From the NCBI GenBank assembly GCA_937873275.1, contig CALMRC010000130.1, forward strand, positions 1-44,140: a stretch of DNA of 44,140 nucleotides, given 5' to 3'. Source of the DNA: an uncultured Spirochaetota bacterium (GTDB lineage Bacteria; Spirochaetota; Spirochaetia; Treponematales; UBA12059). This document shows positions 8,019-16,203 of this stretch, piece by piece. The position numbers and the translations under genes are program-made. The notes under the pieces are model-generated. The model did not search any database. It was given only the letters and a program-made list of their open reading frames with translations, and was not told where the DNA came from. Position 1 is the stretch's first letter; each line of letters opens with the position of its first letter.

Positions 8019-9497
8019 TCAGGGAAGGAGCAGGGTCCAGGTCACGCCGCCGCGTTCGCCGGTCGTGACGGTGAGCGTTCCCCCGATCTGGGCGGCCAGG
8101 GACTGGGCCATGCGGGTGCCGAAGCCGCCGGTGTCGAGGGTGTCCGGAACGCCGGCACCGTCGTCGGACACGGTCAGGATGTAGCCGCCTCCGGGCGCCC
8201 GGGAGGCTCCCACCCGGAGGGTCCCGGTCCGGCCTTCCGGAAAGGCGTATTTGTAGGCGTTGGTGACCAGCTCGTTCACCAGGAGGGCCAGGGGGAAGGC
8301 CGTGTCCATCGGCAGGGATATGTCCGGCTCGCAGTCCAGGACCCGAGCAATCCGCCCCTCGGGATCGTAGGTCCTTCCGATCGCCTCCAGCAGGGATCCG
8401 AGGTAGGGGCACACGTCCGCGGAGCCGTGCGGGGATCGCTGGTACAGCTGCTTGTGCAGGAGGGACATGGAGCGGACCCGGTCGGCGCAGTCCCGGAGGG
8501 TCCGGCCCGCCGAGGCGGGATCCGCCCCGGCCCGGGTCTCCCCGAGGGAAAGGATGCCGGACACGATGGCCAGGTTGTTCTTGATCCGGTGGTTCATCTC
8601 CCGGAACAAGGTGTCCTTGATCTCCAGTTCCCTCTGGAGTTCCGAGGCCTCCCGGGCCCGCCTCGCGGCCTTCCGGCCGTACAGGGCCAGGGCCAGGGCG
8701 ATGCCCGTGAAGGCCGCGCCCAGGAAGGCCTGCAGGTAGGCCCGTTCCCGCCACTCCCCCAGGATCTCGTCCCGGTTCCGCAGGACCCGGACCTTCAGGG
8801 GTTCCAGCCGGAACGCGGCCTCGGCGCTCAGCGCCGCTTTCGGCCGGGCGCCGTCCCGAGAACCGCCCCAGGTCTTGCGGTAGATCGCCTCGCCCCGGGG
8901 GTCGACCAGGGCGACCTCGGTGGTGCCCGCCGCCCGGACGAGGCCCAGCTGCTCGTCCAAGAGGCCGGAGGAAAAGAGGACGGCGAAGTGGAGCCGGCCG
9001 CCCCGCCCGTCCGGGGCCGGGCGCAGGACGACGACGACCTCGCCGCCCTCGGCGGGGGCGTCCGCGGTCTCGACGCCGCTCGATCGGGACAGGGGCCGGT
9101 CCGCCAGGGCGGGTCCCCGGAGGGTCAGGACGGGATCGTCCCTTCGGTAGGCGCTGGCGGCGACGGCTCCCCGGGCGTCCAGGAGGTAGACGTTCTCCGC
9201 CTCGGGAATACGGGCCGCCAGATCCGCCAGGGTCGAGGCGGGTTCGGCGATACGTCCGGCCTCAAGATCCCGGGCGGCCCCATCCAGGAGATGGTCCGCG
9301 GTACGGAAGACCCCTTCCAGGGTCCGTGCCAGGAGGTTCGCGTCGAAGGTCAGGTTGTCCTTCGCGGCGCTCAGGATGAGGTCCCGGTCCTCCACCAGGT
9401 CCTGGGCGGAGAAGACGATCAGGGCCAGGACGGTCCCCAGGACCACGAGGAAGCCCGGAAACTCGGACCGGCCGTCGCGGAGGGGCTTCCGGCTCAC
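8019..9497 (-). CDS. Membrane histidine kinase, Cache-like sensor and HisKA_2
   Basis: A 492-residue sensor kinase. Membrane helices at about 14-33 and 253-275 enclose an extracytoplasmic domain of about 220 residues. It begins with a long helix (AAKDNLTFDANLLARTLEGVFRTADHLLDG) and contains the ENVYLLDARGAVAAS strand pattern of dCache-type domains, followed by a second VALVDPRGEAIY half. The cytoplasmic part has a coiled coil, REMNHRIKNN with His303, NELVTNAYKYAFPEG and DDGAGVPD. Its start overlaps the stop of the upstream TRAP-type binding protein by 4 bp, so the binding protein is probably its ligand-presenting partner. Cache assignment is by pattern; kinase assignment is firm. Confidence 0.9.
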   Translation of the reverse strand: MSRKPLRDGRSEFPGFLVVLGTVLALIVFSAQDLVEDRDLILSAAKDNLTFDANLLARTLEGVFRTADHLLDGAARDLEAGRIAEPASTLADLAARIPEAENVYLLDARGAVAASAYRRDDPVLTLRGPALADRPLSRSSGVETADAPAEGGEVVVVLRPAPDGRGGRLHFAVLFSSGLLDEQLGLVRAAGTTEVALVDPRGEAIYRKTWGGSRDGARPKAALSAEAAFRLEPLKVRVLRNRDEILGEWRERAYLQAFLGAAFTGIALALALYGRKAARRAREASELQRELEIKDTLFREMNHRIKNNLAIVSGILSLGETRAGADPASAGRTLRDCADRVRSMSLLHKQLYQRSPHGSADVCPYLGSLLEAIGRTYDPEGRIARVLDCEPDISLPMDTAFPLALLVNELVTNAYKYAFPEGRTGTLRVGASRAPGGGYILTVSDDGAGVPDTLDTGGFGTRMAQSLAAQIGGTLTVTTGERGGVTWTLLLP

Positions 9498-10516
9498 GGC
9501 CCGGCTCCCCGGGTCTCCTCCCGCAGGAGCGCCAGGATTTCACCGGAAACCCCCAGGCGTCGGGCCGCATCCTCCTCGGTCCGGAGCAGGGAGTCCCGGA
9601 CCGCCGCGCGCTCGGCCTTGGAGGGAACCCGGATCCGCAGACCCCGGCCCGCCAGTCGGGCTTTGGCCGCCTCCTGGGCCCGCAGCGCCGTCTCCCGGGC
9701 GGCGGGAAGGAGGTCCTCCCAGGCGGCCTGTATCTCCCGGCGGATGTCCGGATCAAGTCCGTTCCAGAAGGCCTCGCCCGCGATGGGGACGTAGAAAGGA
9801 TAGTACTCGGCGTCCTCGTAGACCGCGGCGATCCCGGCGGAGTCCATCCCCGCGCTGTCCACGGTCTCGTAGGTGGTCAGGATGCCGTCCACCAGGCGGC
9901 GCCGCAGGTAGGAGTCCAGGTCCGGAGAGGGGATGGAGACCGGCACGGCCCCGAGGGTCCGGATCCGCTCCTCGTTCCCCCGTCCCCCGGCGACCCGTAC
10001 CCGCTTGCCCCGGAAATCGTCGATCCCCCGGAGGCGTCGGTCCAGGCTGAACAGGTGGGCATGCCCCAAATCCAACCAGCGTCCCAGGACCTTCCCGCGG
10101 GTCCCCGCTTCGATCCGGGCGTTCAAGGCCGCCCCGAGGGGACCGTCGGCCAGGCGTCGGGCCTGTTCGATGGAGAGTCCATAGGCCGAGGGAAGCATCA
10201 GGGCGGCGGTGTCCGGCACCATGCGGTCGAACTGCCAAATGCCGGGCAGGGCGATCTCGACCGCCCCCCGCGACACGGCCCCGATTACGTCGGTGTCCCG
10301 GAAGAGCCGCGCCCCGTCGTAGAACTCCACGGAGACCCGGTCCCCCAACCGGGCGGCCACGCGGTCCGCGAAGGTCCGGGCCACCTGGGCCTGGAAGTGA
10401 GTCGGGGGGTTTTCCACGGAGATCCGGATCCGGATTCGCGCTCCGGGGCCCGCCTGGGCCCCCGCGGTCGAGAGGAGGAGCAGGGACAGGGCTCCCGCGA
10501 GCAACCTTCGAACCAT
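9494..10516 (-). CDS. Orphan TRAP-type (DctP-like) periplasmic substrate-binding protein
   Basis: A 340-residue secreted binding protein with a signal peptide (about 1-21, cleavage near AGAQA). It has the DctP pattern: NPPTHFQAQVARTFADRVAARLGDRVSVEFYDGARLFRDTDVIGAVSRGAVEIA, then DFRGKRVRV and a LVDGILTTYETV segment where TRAP proteins contact carboxylate ligands. No TRAP permease (DctQ or DctM) is nearby. Instead it overlaps a histidine kinase by 4 bp, so it probably serves as a soluble sensor subunit. ATG at 10516 is chosen because GGGAGG lies 6 bp before it; an in-frame ATG 12 codons upstream lacks such a site. The classic ligand-binding Arg position could not be verified by eye. Confidence 0.85.
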   Translation of the reverse strand: MVRRLLAGALSLLLLSTAGAQAGPGARIRIRISVENPPTHFQAQVARTFADRVAARLGDRVSVEFYDGARLFRDTDVIGAVSRGAVEIALPGIWQFDRMVPDTAALMLPSAYGLSIEQARRLADGPLGAALNARIEAGTRGKVLGRWLDLGHAHLFSLDRRLRGIDDFRGKRVRVAGGRGNEERIRTLGAVPVSIPSPDLDSYLRRRLVDGILTTYETVDSAGMDSAGIAAVYEDAEYYPFYVPIAGEAFWNGLDPDIRREIQAAWEDLLPAARETALRAQEAAKARLAGRGLRIRVPSKAERAAVRDSLLRTEEDAARRLGVSGEILALLREETRGAGP

Positions 10517-10636
10517 ATACGGCCTCCCGAATCGAATGTAAAAAATGCACACGATCCGCGTCCTTCGTCAAGGGGAAAACCGGGGAACGGAATGTTCCCG
10601 GGGCGACTGTAGGTTTAACAAAATGGAGATTTTCCG

Positions 10637-10665
10637 TTGCAAAAATCGATATTCTGTCCTACTAT
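10637..10665 (+). promoter_or_regulatory. Promoter of the truncated receiver gene
   Basis: TTGCAA (10637-10642), a 17-bp spacer and TACTAT (10660-10665) lie in an AT-rich island unlike the surrounding DNA. A GCCGCC/GGCGGC hairpin follows in the leader (about 10687-10706), just before the start at 10720. Confidence 0.6.
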
Positions 10666-10719
10666 ATACGCATCAACCGATCCGGTGCCGCCGCTCCGCC
10701 GGCGGCGATCGAGGACAGC

Positions 10720-11085
10720 ATGGCCGACTCCCCGAACAAGACTACCCTGCTTCTCGTCGAGGACGAGGCGCTCATCGCGATACTGGAGGCGGAGCAGCTG
10801 GAGGCGGAGGGCTACTCGGTGATCGTCACCGGCGACGGGGAGGCGGCCATGGAGGCCGTCCGGACCGCCTCCCCGCCCGTCGACCTGGTTCTGATGGATA
10901 TTGACCTGGGTCCGGGCCGGATGGACGGAATCCGGGCCGCCCAGGCCATACTGGAGGTCCGGGACGTGCCCGTCGTCTTCCTGTCCTCCCACACGGAACG
11001 GGACATCGTGGCTCGGACCGAGGAGATCTCATCCTACGGCTACGTGGTGAAGGATCCGGGGATCGCGGTACATTCCGACAGGTAG
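10720..11085 (+). CDS. Response-regulator receiver, C-terminally truncated
   Basis: The 121-residue receiver contains LLVEDEALIAI, the Asp site in VDLVLMDIDLGPGRMDGI, PVVFLSSH and the conserved Lys in GYVVKDPG. After this the family normally continues with helix alpha-5 (about 20 residues) and often a kinase or PAS part. Here the frame changes to unrelated IAVHSDR and stops 14 bp before the end of a Y1-transposase gene on the other strand. It is therefore probably cut by insertion or rearrangement, and may not fold or dimerise normally. It is divergent from the TRAP-binding-protein/kinase pair and was presumably their partner. Confidence 0.8.
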   Translation: MADSPNKTTLLLVEDEALIAILEAEQLEAEGYSVIVTGDGEAAMEAVRTASPPVDLVLMDIDLGPGRMDGIRAAQAILEVRDVPVVFLSSHTERDIVARTEEISSYGYVVKDPGIAVHSDR

Positions 11086-11099
11086 GCTTTTCTGGTGTT

Positions 11100-11621
11100 T
11101 CAGCTCGTCAGAAGGAGTCGACTTCGTTCCGGGAAGGAGAGGAGCGTCCACGGGGGAGCATCCTCCACGAGGTCGCGGCAACCTGTACGACTATGCCATA
11201 ATCCCCCGAACATCCAAGCGCGACGATCCTCGACAAGGTTCGCCCGTACCGGGTTGTCGTCGATGTATGCGAATACCGCGAGCAGATCCCGGAATCCCGA
11301 AAGTATCCGGGAGAAGAACCTCTCTCCCCAGACATGGCCCGAATAACCGAATATCCGATTGTAGGCCATCGCGAAGACGCTCAGGATCCACTGCATGACC
11401 GCGGACAGGCTAACGCCCTTCCCCGGCACGATCACGAGATGGAAATGGTTTCCCATGATACAGAAATTCTCTATCCCGAAAGCATATTTTCTTTTTGCCC
11501 GTTTCACGACCGAAAGGAAAAGGTCCTTAATTGCTCCCGGGTCGAAGATCATCTCTTTCCGATTCGCCCGCGCCGTTACATGGTAGCGGGCGCCTTCGCG
11601 CAACTCTCTAGGCTTCCTCAT
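11100..11621 (-). mobile_element. Y1-family (REP-associated-type) transposase gene
   Basis: A 173-residue single-domain HUH transposase of the Y1/IS200-like, REP-associated group. It begins RKPRELREGARYHVTARANRKEMIF, has the HUH-type pair His59-Phe-His61 in MGNHFHL, and ends the core with YIDDNPVRANL, whose Tyr119 is the expected DNA-nicking residue. I prefer ATG 11621; the frame is open to ATG 11675, but that extension is encoded by the adjacent hairpin. Its 3' end abuts the truncated receiver. Such proteins usually occur once or a few times per genome and move small palindromic repeats rather than themselves. Confidence 0.9.
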
Positions 11622-11636
11622 GCTTCCAATACGCGC

Positions 11637-11670
11637 GACAGAGCTCGTCTTGATTGCATCGAGCTCTGTC
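11637..11670. repeat. 11-bp perfect hairpin next to the Y1 transposase
   Basis: GACAGAGCTCG (11637-11647) and its exact complement (11660-11670) flank a 12-nt loop, 16 bp upstream of the transposase start and 14 bp after the ABC ATPase gene. There is no T-run, so a REP-like recognition hairpin for the transposase is more likely than a terminator. Confidence 0.7.
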
Positions 11671-11683
11671 CCCATGAATTATT

Positions 11684-12784
11684 TTATTCCGTCTCCGGCG
11701 GCAGGACCCGGACCCGGGCCTCGTGGAAGGAGATGGACACCGCCTCCCCCTCCGCGGGGATGCGCTTGCCCGCGGGATCGTCCACCTGCACCAGGAGCTC
11801 CCCGTACTCGGTGGTCACGAAGGTCTCCACGCTGGAGCCCAGGTAGACGTTCTGCCGCACGGACCCGTCCACGACTCCCTTTCCGGGGGCGCCCAGGAGC
11901 AGGGACTCGGGTCGGGCCATGAGAACCGCGGGCTTGCCGGCGGTCACGCCCGAGGCGCGCTTGCCGGCCCGGACTTTCTTGCCGTGAAGGGTGCACACGC
12001 ACTCGGCCCCCTCGAAGCCCTCCACGGCCACGGGGAAGAAGGCCACCTTGCCCACGAAACCCGCCACGAAGACGGAATCCGGGTCCTCGTAGATCGCCGA
12101 GGGCGAGCCGATCTGCCGGATGCGGCCGTCCTTCATGACGATGACCCGGTCGGAGAGGCTCATGGCCTCGGTCCGGTCGTGGGTCACGTACACGGCGGTG
12201 ATGCCCAGGGATTTCTGGATGCGGCGGATCTCCACCCGCATCTGCTCCCGCAACAGGGCGTCCAGGTTGGACAAAGGCTCGTCCAGCAACAGGACCCCGG
12301 GCTCCACCACGAGGCTTCGGGACAGGGCCACCCGCTGCTGCTGTCCGCCGGAGAGGCGGCCGGGGGAGCGCTCGGCGTAGTCCGAAAGGCCCGTCAGGGC
12401 CAGGGCGCGGCGGACCCGCTCCTCCTGCTCGGCCTTGGGCACGTTCCGGACCCGGAGGCCGTAGGCCACGTTCTCCGCCACCGTCATGTGGGGAAAGAGT
12501 CCGTAGCTCTGGAACACCGTGGCGGTGTCCCGCTTGTTCGGGGGAAGGCTCGTCACGTCCTCGCCGCCGATCCGGATGAGGCCGGAGGTGGGCAGGTCGA
12601 AGCCCGCGATCATGCGGAGGGTCGTGGTCTTGCCGCATCCCGAGGGACCCAGGAGGGTCACGAGCTCCCCCGGGGCAACCTCGAAGGAGGCCTGGCGGAC
12701 GGCGACCACGTCGGGCCGTCCCTTCACGTTCTTGTACACCCGGGTAACGTCGTCCAGGGTCACCGCTACGGGCTGCTTGGCCAT
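11684..12784 (-). CDS. ABC transporter ATP-binding protein, Fe3+/spermidine-type
   Basis: The 366-residue ATPase of the importer encoded with the next two genes. Walker A GPSGCGKTT (46-54), Q-loop VFQSYGLFPHM, signature LSGGQQQR (144-151), Walker B VLLLDEP (164-170) and H-loop His202 are intact. A C-terminal regulatory TOBE-like region (about 240-366) follows. The family covers FbpC, PotA and PhnT-like ATPases. With the permease and binding protein here, ferric iron is the likeliest substrate, 2-aminoethylphosphonate the main alternative. It starts 18 bp after the permease stop. Confidence 0.92.
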   Translation of the reverse strand: MAKQPVAVTLDDVTRVYKNVKGRPDVVAVRQASFEVAPGELVTLLGPSGCGKTTTLRMIAGFDLPTSGLIRIGGEDVTSLPPNKRDTATVFQSYGLFPHMTVAENVAYGLRVRNVPKAEQEERVRRALALTGLSDYAERSPGRLSGGQQQRVALSRSLVVEPGVLLLDEPLSNLDALLREQMRVEIRRIQKSLGITAVYVTHDRTEAMSLSDRVIVMKDGRIRQIGSPSAIYEDPDSVFVAGFVGKVAFFPVAVEGFEGAECVCTLHGKKVRAGKRASGVTAGKPAVLMARPESLLLGAPGKGVVDGSVRQNVYLGSSVETFVTTEYGELLVQVDDPAGKRIPAEGEAVSISFHEARVRVLPPETE

Positions 12785-12802
12785 GTCGTATCCTTTCCTC
12801 CC

Positions 12803-15001
12803 CTACCGGGTGATGGTCTTTTCGAGGGCTCCGGTGTCCCGCACCAGGAGCCGCATGAGTCCGAAGGCGCCCATGACCAGGATGATGAGCACCGTGGCCA
12901 GCACGCTGGCAAGCCCGAACCGGAGGTTCTCCGAGAAGTTGTAGATCAGCACCGTCATGTGGTACCAGCGGGCGGAGATCAGGAAGATCACCGCGCTGAC
13001 CGCGGTCATGGACCGCACGAAGGTGTAGGACATGCTGGTGATGAAGGCCGGGCGCACCAGGGGCAGGACGATGGTCCGGAAGACGGTGCCCTCGTCGGCG
13101 CCGAGGTCCTTGGCCGCCTCCTCGATCGAGGGGTCGATCTGGCGCAGGGAGGCCACCCCGGACTCGATTCCGACCGGAAGCTCCCGGATCACGTAGTTGA
13201 TCACGATGATGGCCCCGGTGCCGACCAGGATCAGGGGAGCCTTGTTGAAGGCCAGGATGTAGGCGATGCCCAGGAGGGTCCCCGGCACGGCGAAGGGGGT
13301 CATCATCAGGGCTTCCAGGACCCGCTTGCCCGCGAAGGACTTGCGCACGAAGACCAGGGCCGCCGCCATGGCCAGGATGCCCGCCACGGGGGTGGCCGCA
13401 GCGGCCAGGGTCACGGTGGACCGGATGGCGTCCCGGCCCCGGGTCAGGGCCTCCGAGATGTTGGACAGGGTGAAGGAGTAGTCGATGCCCCAGTTCTTCA
13501 CGAAGCAGCCCGCCACGATGGTCCCGTACAGTCCCAGGATCGCGGCGACGCAGATCCACACCCCGGCCGCCAGCGCCCGGCGCACCCGGGGGGAGGTGAT
13601 CTCCACGAGCTTGGCGTTGGGCTTGCCCGTCACGGTCACGAAGGATCGCTTGGCCACCCAGTTCCTCTGGAGGAAGAAGGCCGTCAGGGTGGGAAGGAGC
13701 AACAAGAGGGACAGAGCTGCGCCTCCGCCCAGGTCGTTCCGGCCGGTCACCTGGATGTAGGCCTCCACCGAGAGGACCCGGTAGTTTCCCGCCAACAAAA
13801 GGGGGTTCGCGAAGTCCGCCAGGGAGTTCGTGAAGACCAATAGCCAGGCGGACAGGATGCCCGGGACCGCCAGGGGAAGGGTGACGGTCCGGAAGGCCCG
13901 CCACCGTCCCGCGTTCAGGTCCAGGGCCGCTTCCTCGAGCGTGGAGTCCATGGCCTGCAGGACCCCCGCTAGGGTCAGGTAGGCGATGGGGAACATCCCG
14001 ACGGTCTGGACGATCACGAGCCCCGGAAGGCCGTAGATGGAGAAGTTCGAAAGGCCCAAAAGCTGCCGGGTGATGAGGCCGTTGTTCCCGGCCAGTAGGA
14101 TCACCGAGAGGGTCAGGGAGAAGGGCGGGGAGATCACCGGGAGCTGGGCGATCGTGGACAGGAACTTCTTTCCCCCCATCCCGGTCCGGTGGATCGCGAA
14201 GGCGAAGACGAAGCCGATGACCGTGGATACCGAGGCTGTCCAGATTCCCAGGCGGACCGAGCCCCAGAGTGCCTGGAGGTGGGCACCCGAGAGGACCCCC
14301 CTCCAGATCTCCAGGGAGAACCTCCCCTCCTTCAGGAAGGACAAGCGGAGGGCCTCCGCCAGGGGATAGGCGATGAAGATCCCGGCGATGCCGGCCAGGA
14401 CCAGGACCGCGTAGCCCACCGTGGGGTCCCGGGTGAACCGGGAGATCCCGGTGAGGGCCGCGAAGAGGACGAAGGCCCCGACGGCGAAGAGGGCGAAGAG
14501 CCGCTCCAAGGTACGGTCCCCGCCCTCGGGGGCCAGGAAGACCGCGATCCCCAGGAGCTCGGACTGGCTTTCGTCCAGGACCGGGGCGTAGAAGAGGCGG
14601 ACCCGGCCGCCGCCGTAGTTCAGCCGGACCGTGGAGGCGTAGTTCTCGAAGTAGTACGCCGACTCCAGTCCCTTGGCGGCGTCCTCGTCTCCGGACACGG
14701 ATTCCCAGAGGGAGGCCGCCTCCGGGTCGGCGGTCCGGACGTCGTAGACCTCCGGATCCTCCGTGGGCACGAGGTAGACCGCCGCCCCGCCGGGAAGGCT
14801 CTCCGGCACGGAGGCCAGCCAGGGATCCAGGTTCTCCGGGTCCGAGGGGGCGCTCCGGGCCAGGAGGGTCAGGCGACTCTCGGAGTCCCGGGCTTCGGTG
14901 GTCCGGAGGGTCCCCCGAAGGGTCAGGAAGATCCAGCCGTCCACGGCCGCGAACACGGCCAGGGCCGCGAGATATCTATAGAGGGTCGAAGGTTTGGGCA
15001 T
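12803..15001 (-). CDS. Fe3+-type ABC permease (FbpB/AfuB-like) with extra N-terminal extracytoplasmic domain
   Basis: A fused-duplicate permease of 732 residues with two transport halves. Each half has its own EAA loop: TLEEAALDLNAGRWRAFRTVTLPL in the first and SIEEAAKDLGADEGTVFRTIVLPL in the second. Twelve or so membrane helices are expected. Typical FbpB permeases are about 500-560 residues. Here a helix at about 8-28, a soluble segment of about 135 residues (SESRLTLLARSAPSDPENLDPWL to VRLFYAPVLDESQSELLGIAVFL) and another helix precede the first half. That layout resembles a single-Cache or chemoreceptor-like extracytoplasmic module. It could sense the substrate or dock the binding protein. 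Confidence 0.9.
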   Translation of the reverse strand: MPKPSTLYRYLAALAVFAAVDGWIFLTLRGTLRTTEARDSESRLTLLARSAPSDPENLDPWLASVPESLPGGAAVYLVPTEDPEVYDVRTADPEAASLWESVSGDEDAAKGLESAYYFENYASTVRLNYGGGRVRLFYAPVLDESQSELLGIAVFLAPEGGDRTLERLFALFAVGAFVLFAALTGISRFTRDPTVGYAVLVLAGIAGIFIAYPLAEALRLSFLKEGRFSLEIWRGVLSGAHLQALWGSVRLGIWTASVSTVIGFVFAFAIHRTGMGGKKFLSTIAQLPVISPPFSLTLSVILLAGNNGLITRQLLGLSNFSIYGLPGLVIVQTVGMFPIAYLTLAGVLQAMDSTLEEAALDLNAGRWRAFRTVTLPLAVPGILSAWLLVFTNSLADFANPLLLAGNYRVLSVEAYIQVTGRNDLGGGAALSLLLLLPTLTAFFLQRNWVAKRSFVTVTGKPNAKLVEITSPRVRRALAAGVWICVAAILGLYGTIVAGCFVKNWGIDYSFTLSNISEALTRGRDAIRSTVTLAAAATPVAGILAMAAALVFVRKSFAGKRVLEALMMTPFAVPGTLLGIAYILAFNKAPLILVGTGAIIVINYVIRELPVGIESGVASLRQIDPSIEEAAKDLGADEGTVFRTIVLPLVRPAFITSMSYTFVRSMTAVSAVIFLISARWYHMTVLIYNFSENLRFGLASVLATVLIILVMGAFGLMRLLVRDTGALEKTITR

Positions 15002-15071
15002 CGGGCTCTCCCGTCCGGCGGGTTCGGCGCGGCGGCCGGGAGCGGCCGCCGGCCGCTAAGGAAACCGGAAG

Positions 15072-15092
15072 GCCCGTCCCCGGGGGACGGGC
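15072..15092. terminator. Hairpin between binding-protein and permease genes
   Basis: Arms GCCCGTCCC (15072-15080) and GGGACGGGC (15084-15092) with a 3-nt loop, flanked by imperfect TTCCGGTTTCC-like outer arms. There is no T-run. In this position such hairpins commonly leave the binding-protein mRNA more abundant than the downstream permease/ATPase part. Confidence 0.55.
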
Positions 15093-15118
15093 GGTCCGGT
15101 TCCGGGTGAACGCGGGTG

Positions 15119-16123
15119 TTACCGCTTGGATCCGATCTCGTCGGTCCAGCGCTTCAGGAGGCGGGCCCGGTTGTCCTTGTTCCCGTCCCAGAGCAGGTCC
15201 TGCTTCACGGTCTTGATCTGCTTGATGGACAGGGCGTCCGGGTGGGAGGGGGCTCCGGTGGCCACGAGGACCAGGTACCACTTCACGAAGAGGTCCTGGG
15301 CGGACTTGGAGGAAAGCACCCAGTCGTAGAGTTTCTTGGCGTTGACCGCGTCCTTGCCCCCCTTGATCAGGGACATGGAGGCCAGCTCGTAGCCGGTTCC
15401 CTCGGAGGGGGCGTTGATCACGACCGGGGCGCCCTCGACCTTGAGCTTCACCTGGTCGTGGGCGTAGCCGATGGCGATGGGGATCTCGCCGATCGCGACG
15501 CTCTTGCCGGGGGCGGAGCCGGACCGGGTGTACTGGTCGATGTTGGCGTCCAGCTTCTTCATGTAGTCGAAGACCTTCTCCTCGTCGCCCTTGTAGACGT
15601 ACCGGAGGGTGGTGATGACGTTGTAGGCCGTACCGGAGGTGTTCGGGTTGGCCATGCGGATCTGGCCCTTGTACTCGGGCTTCAGGAGGTCCGCCCAGCT
15701 CTTCGGCGGGGTGAGGCCCAGCTCGGCGGCGCGCTTGGTGTTGGTCACGAAGGTGAGGGGGCCGACGTACAGGCCGATCCAGTACCCGTCCTTGTCCTTG
15801 AACTCCGCGGCGGTCTTGCCGGCGTACCGGGACTTGTAGGGGGTGGTGAGACCCTTGTCCTTGGCGGTGATGTGGTCCAGGCCGACGCCGCCCAGCCAGA
15901 TGGACGCCTGGGGATTGGCGGCCTCCGCCTCCATCCGGGCGATGGCCTCGCCGCCGGACAGGCGCACGAAACTCGTCTTGATCCCGGTCTCGGCCTCAAA
16001 CTTCTCCAGGATCGCCTTGGCCAGCGGCTCCTCCAGGGTCGTGTACACGCTCAAGGAGCCTTGGGCGGCCGCGAAGGAAACGGCGGCCAGCAGGATGGCC
16101 GCGACTGCGATAATGCGTTTCAT
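15119..16123 (-). CDS. Fe3+-type ABC transporter periplasmic binding protein
   Basis: A 334-residue secreted binding protein with a signal peptide (about 1-20, ending SFAAA). LSVYTTLEEPLAKAILEKFEAETGIKTSFVRLSGGEAIARMEAE is the start of the ferric-binding (FbpA/AfuA/IdiA) fold. KSWADLLKPEYKGQIRMANPNTSGTAYNVI and IPIAIGYAHDQ follow, as in that family. The usual paired C-terminal tyrosines of FbpA are not obvious, so the metal-binding mode, or ferric iron itself, is uncertain. AGGGAGGAG lies just before ATG. First gene of the operon with the permease and ATPase. Confidence 0.9.
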   Translation of the reverse strand: MKRIIAVAAILLAAVSFAAAQGSLSVYTTLEEPLAKAILEKFEAETGIKTSFVRLSGGEAIARMEAEAANPQASIWLGGVGLDHITAKDKGLTTPYKSRYAGKTAAEFKDKDGYWIGLYVGPLTFVTNTKRAAELGLTPPKSWADLLKPEYKGQIRMANPNTSGTAYNVITTLRYVYKGDEEKVFDYMKKLDANIDQYTRSGSAPGKSVAIGEIPIAIGYAHDQVKLKVEGAPVVINAPSEGTGYELASMSLIKGGKDAVNAKKLYDWVLSSKSAQDLFVKWYLVLVATGAPSHPDALSIKQIKTVKQDLLWDGNKDNRARLLKRWTDEIGSKR

Positions 16124-16149
16124 AGGTACTCCTCCCTATTCTGCCCACG

Positions 16150-16203
16150 CGATTTGAATCGATGGGAAATGATATTCTAACCTAGTTTTCACGGAATGTA
16201 CAA
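16150..16203 (-). promoter_or_regulatory. Promoter and possible operator of the iron-type importer operon
   Basis: On the minus strand TTGTAC (16203-16198), an 18-bp spacer and TAGAAT (16179-16174) form a promoter whose -35 overlaps the 3' end of the nuclease gene. A small inverted repeat CGATT-TG-AATCG (16150-16161) lies in the leader. I see no convincing 19-bp Fur box. Confidence 0.6.

Noticed and set aside
10720-11085. Complete single-domain receiver
   Set aside because: The sequence after the conserved Lys does not form helix alpha-5 and differs from the other two receivers in the window, so it is treated as truncated.
16124-16180. Fur box before the iron-type importer
   Set aside because: Only partial similarity to the 19-bp consensus; the visible inverted repeat is too short to claim.
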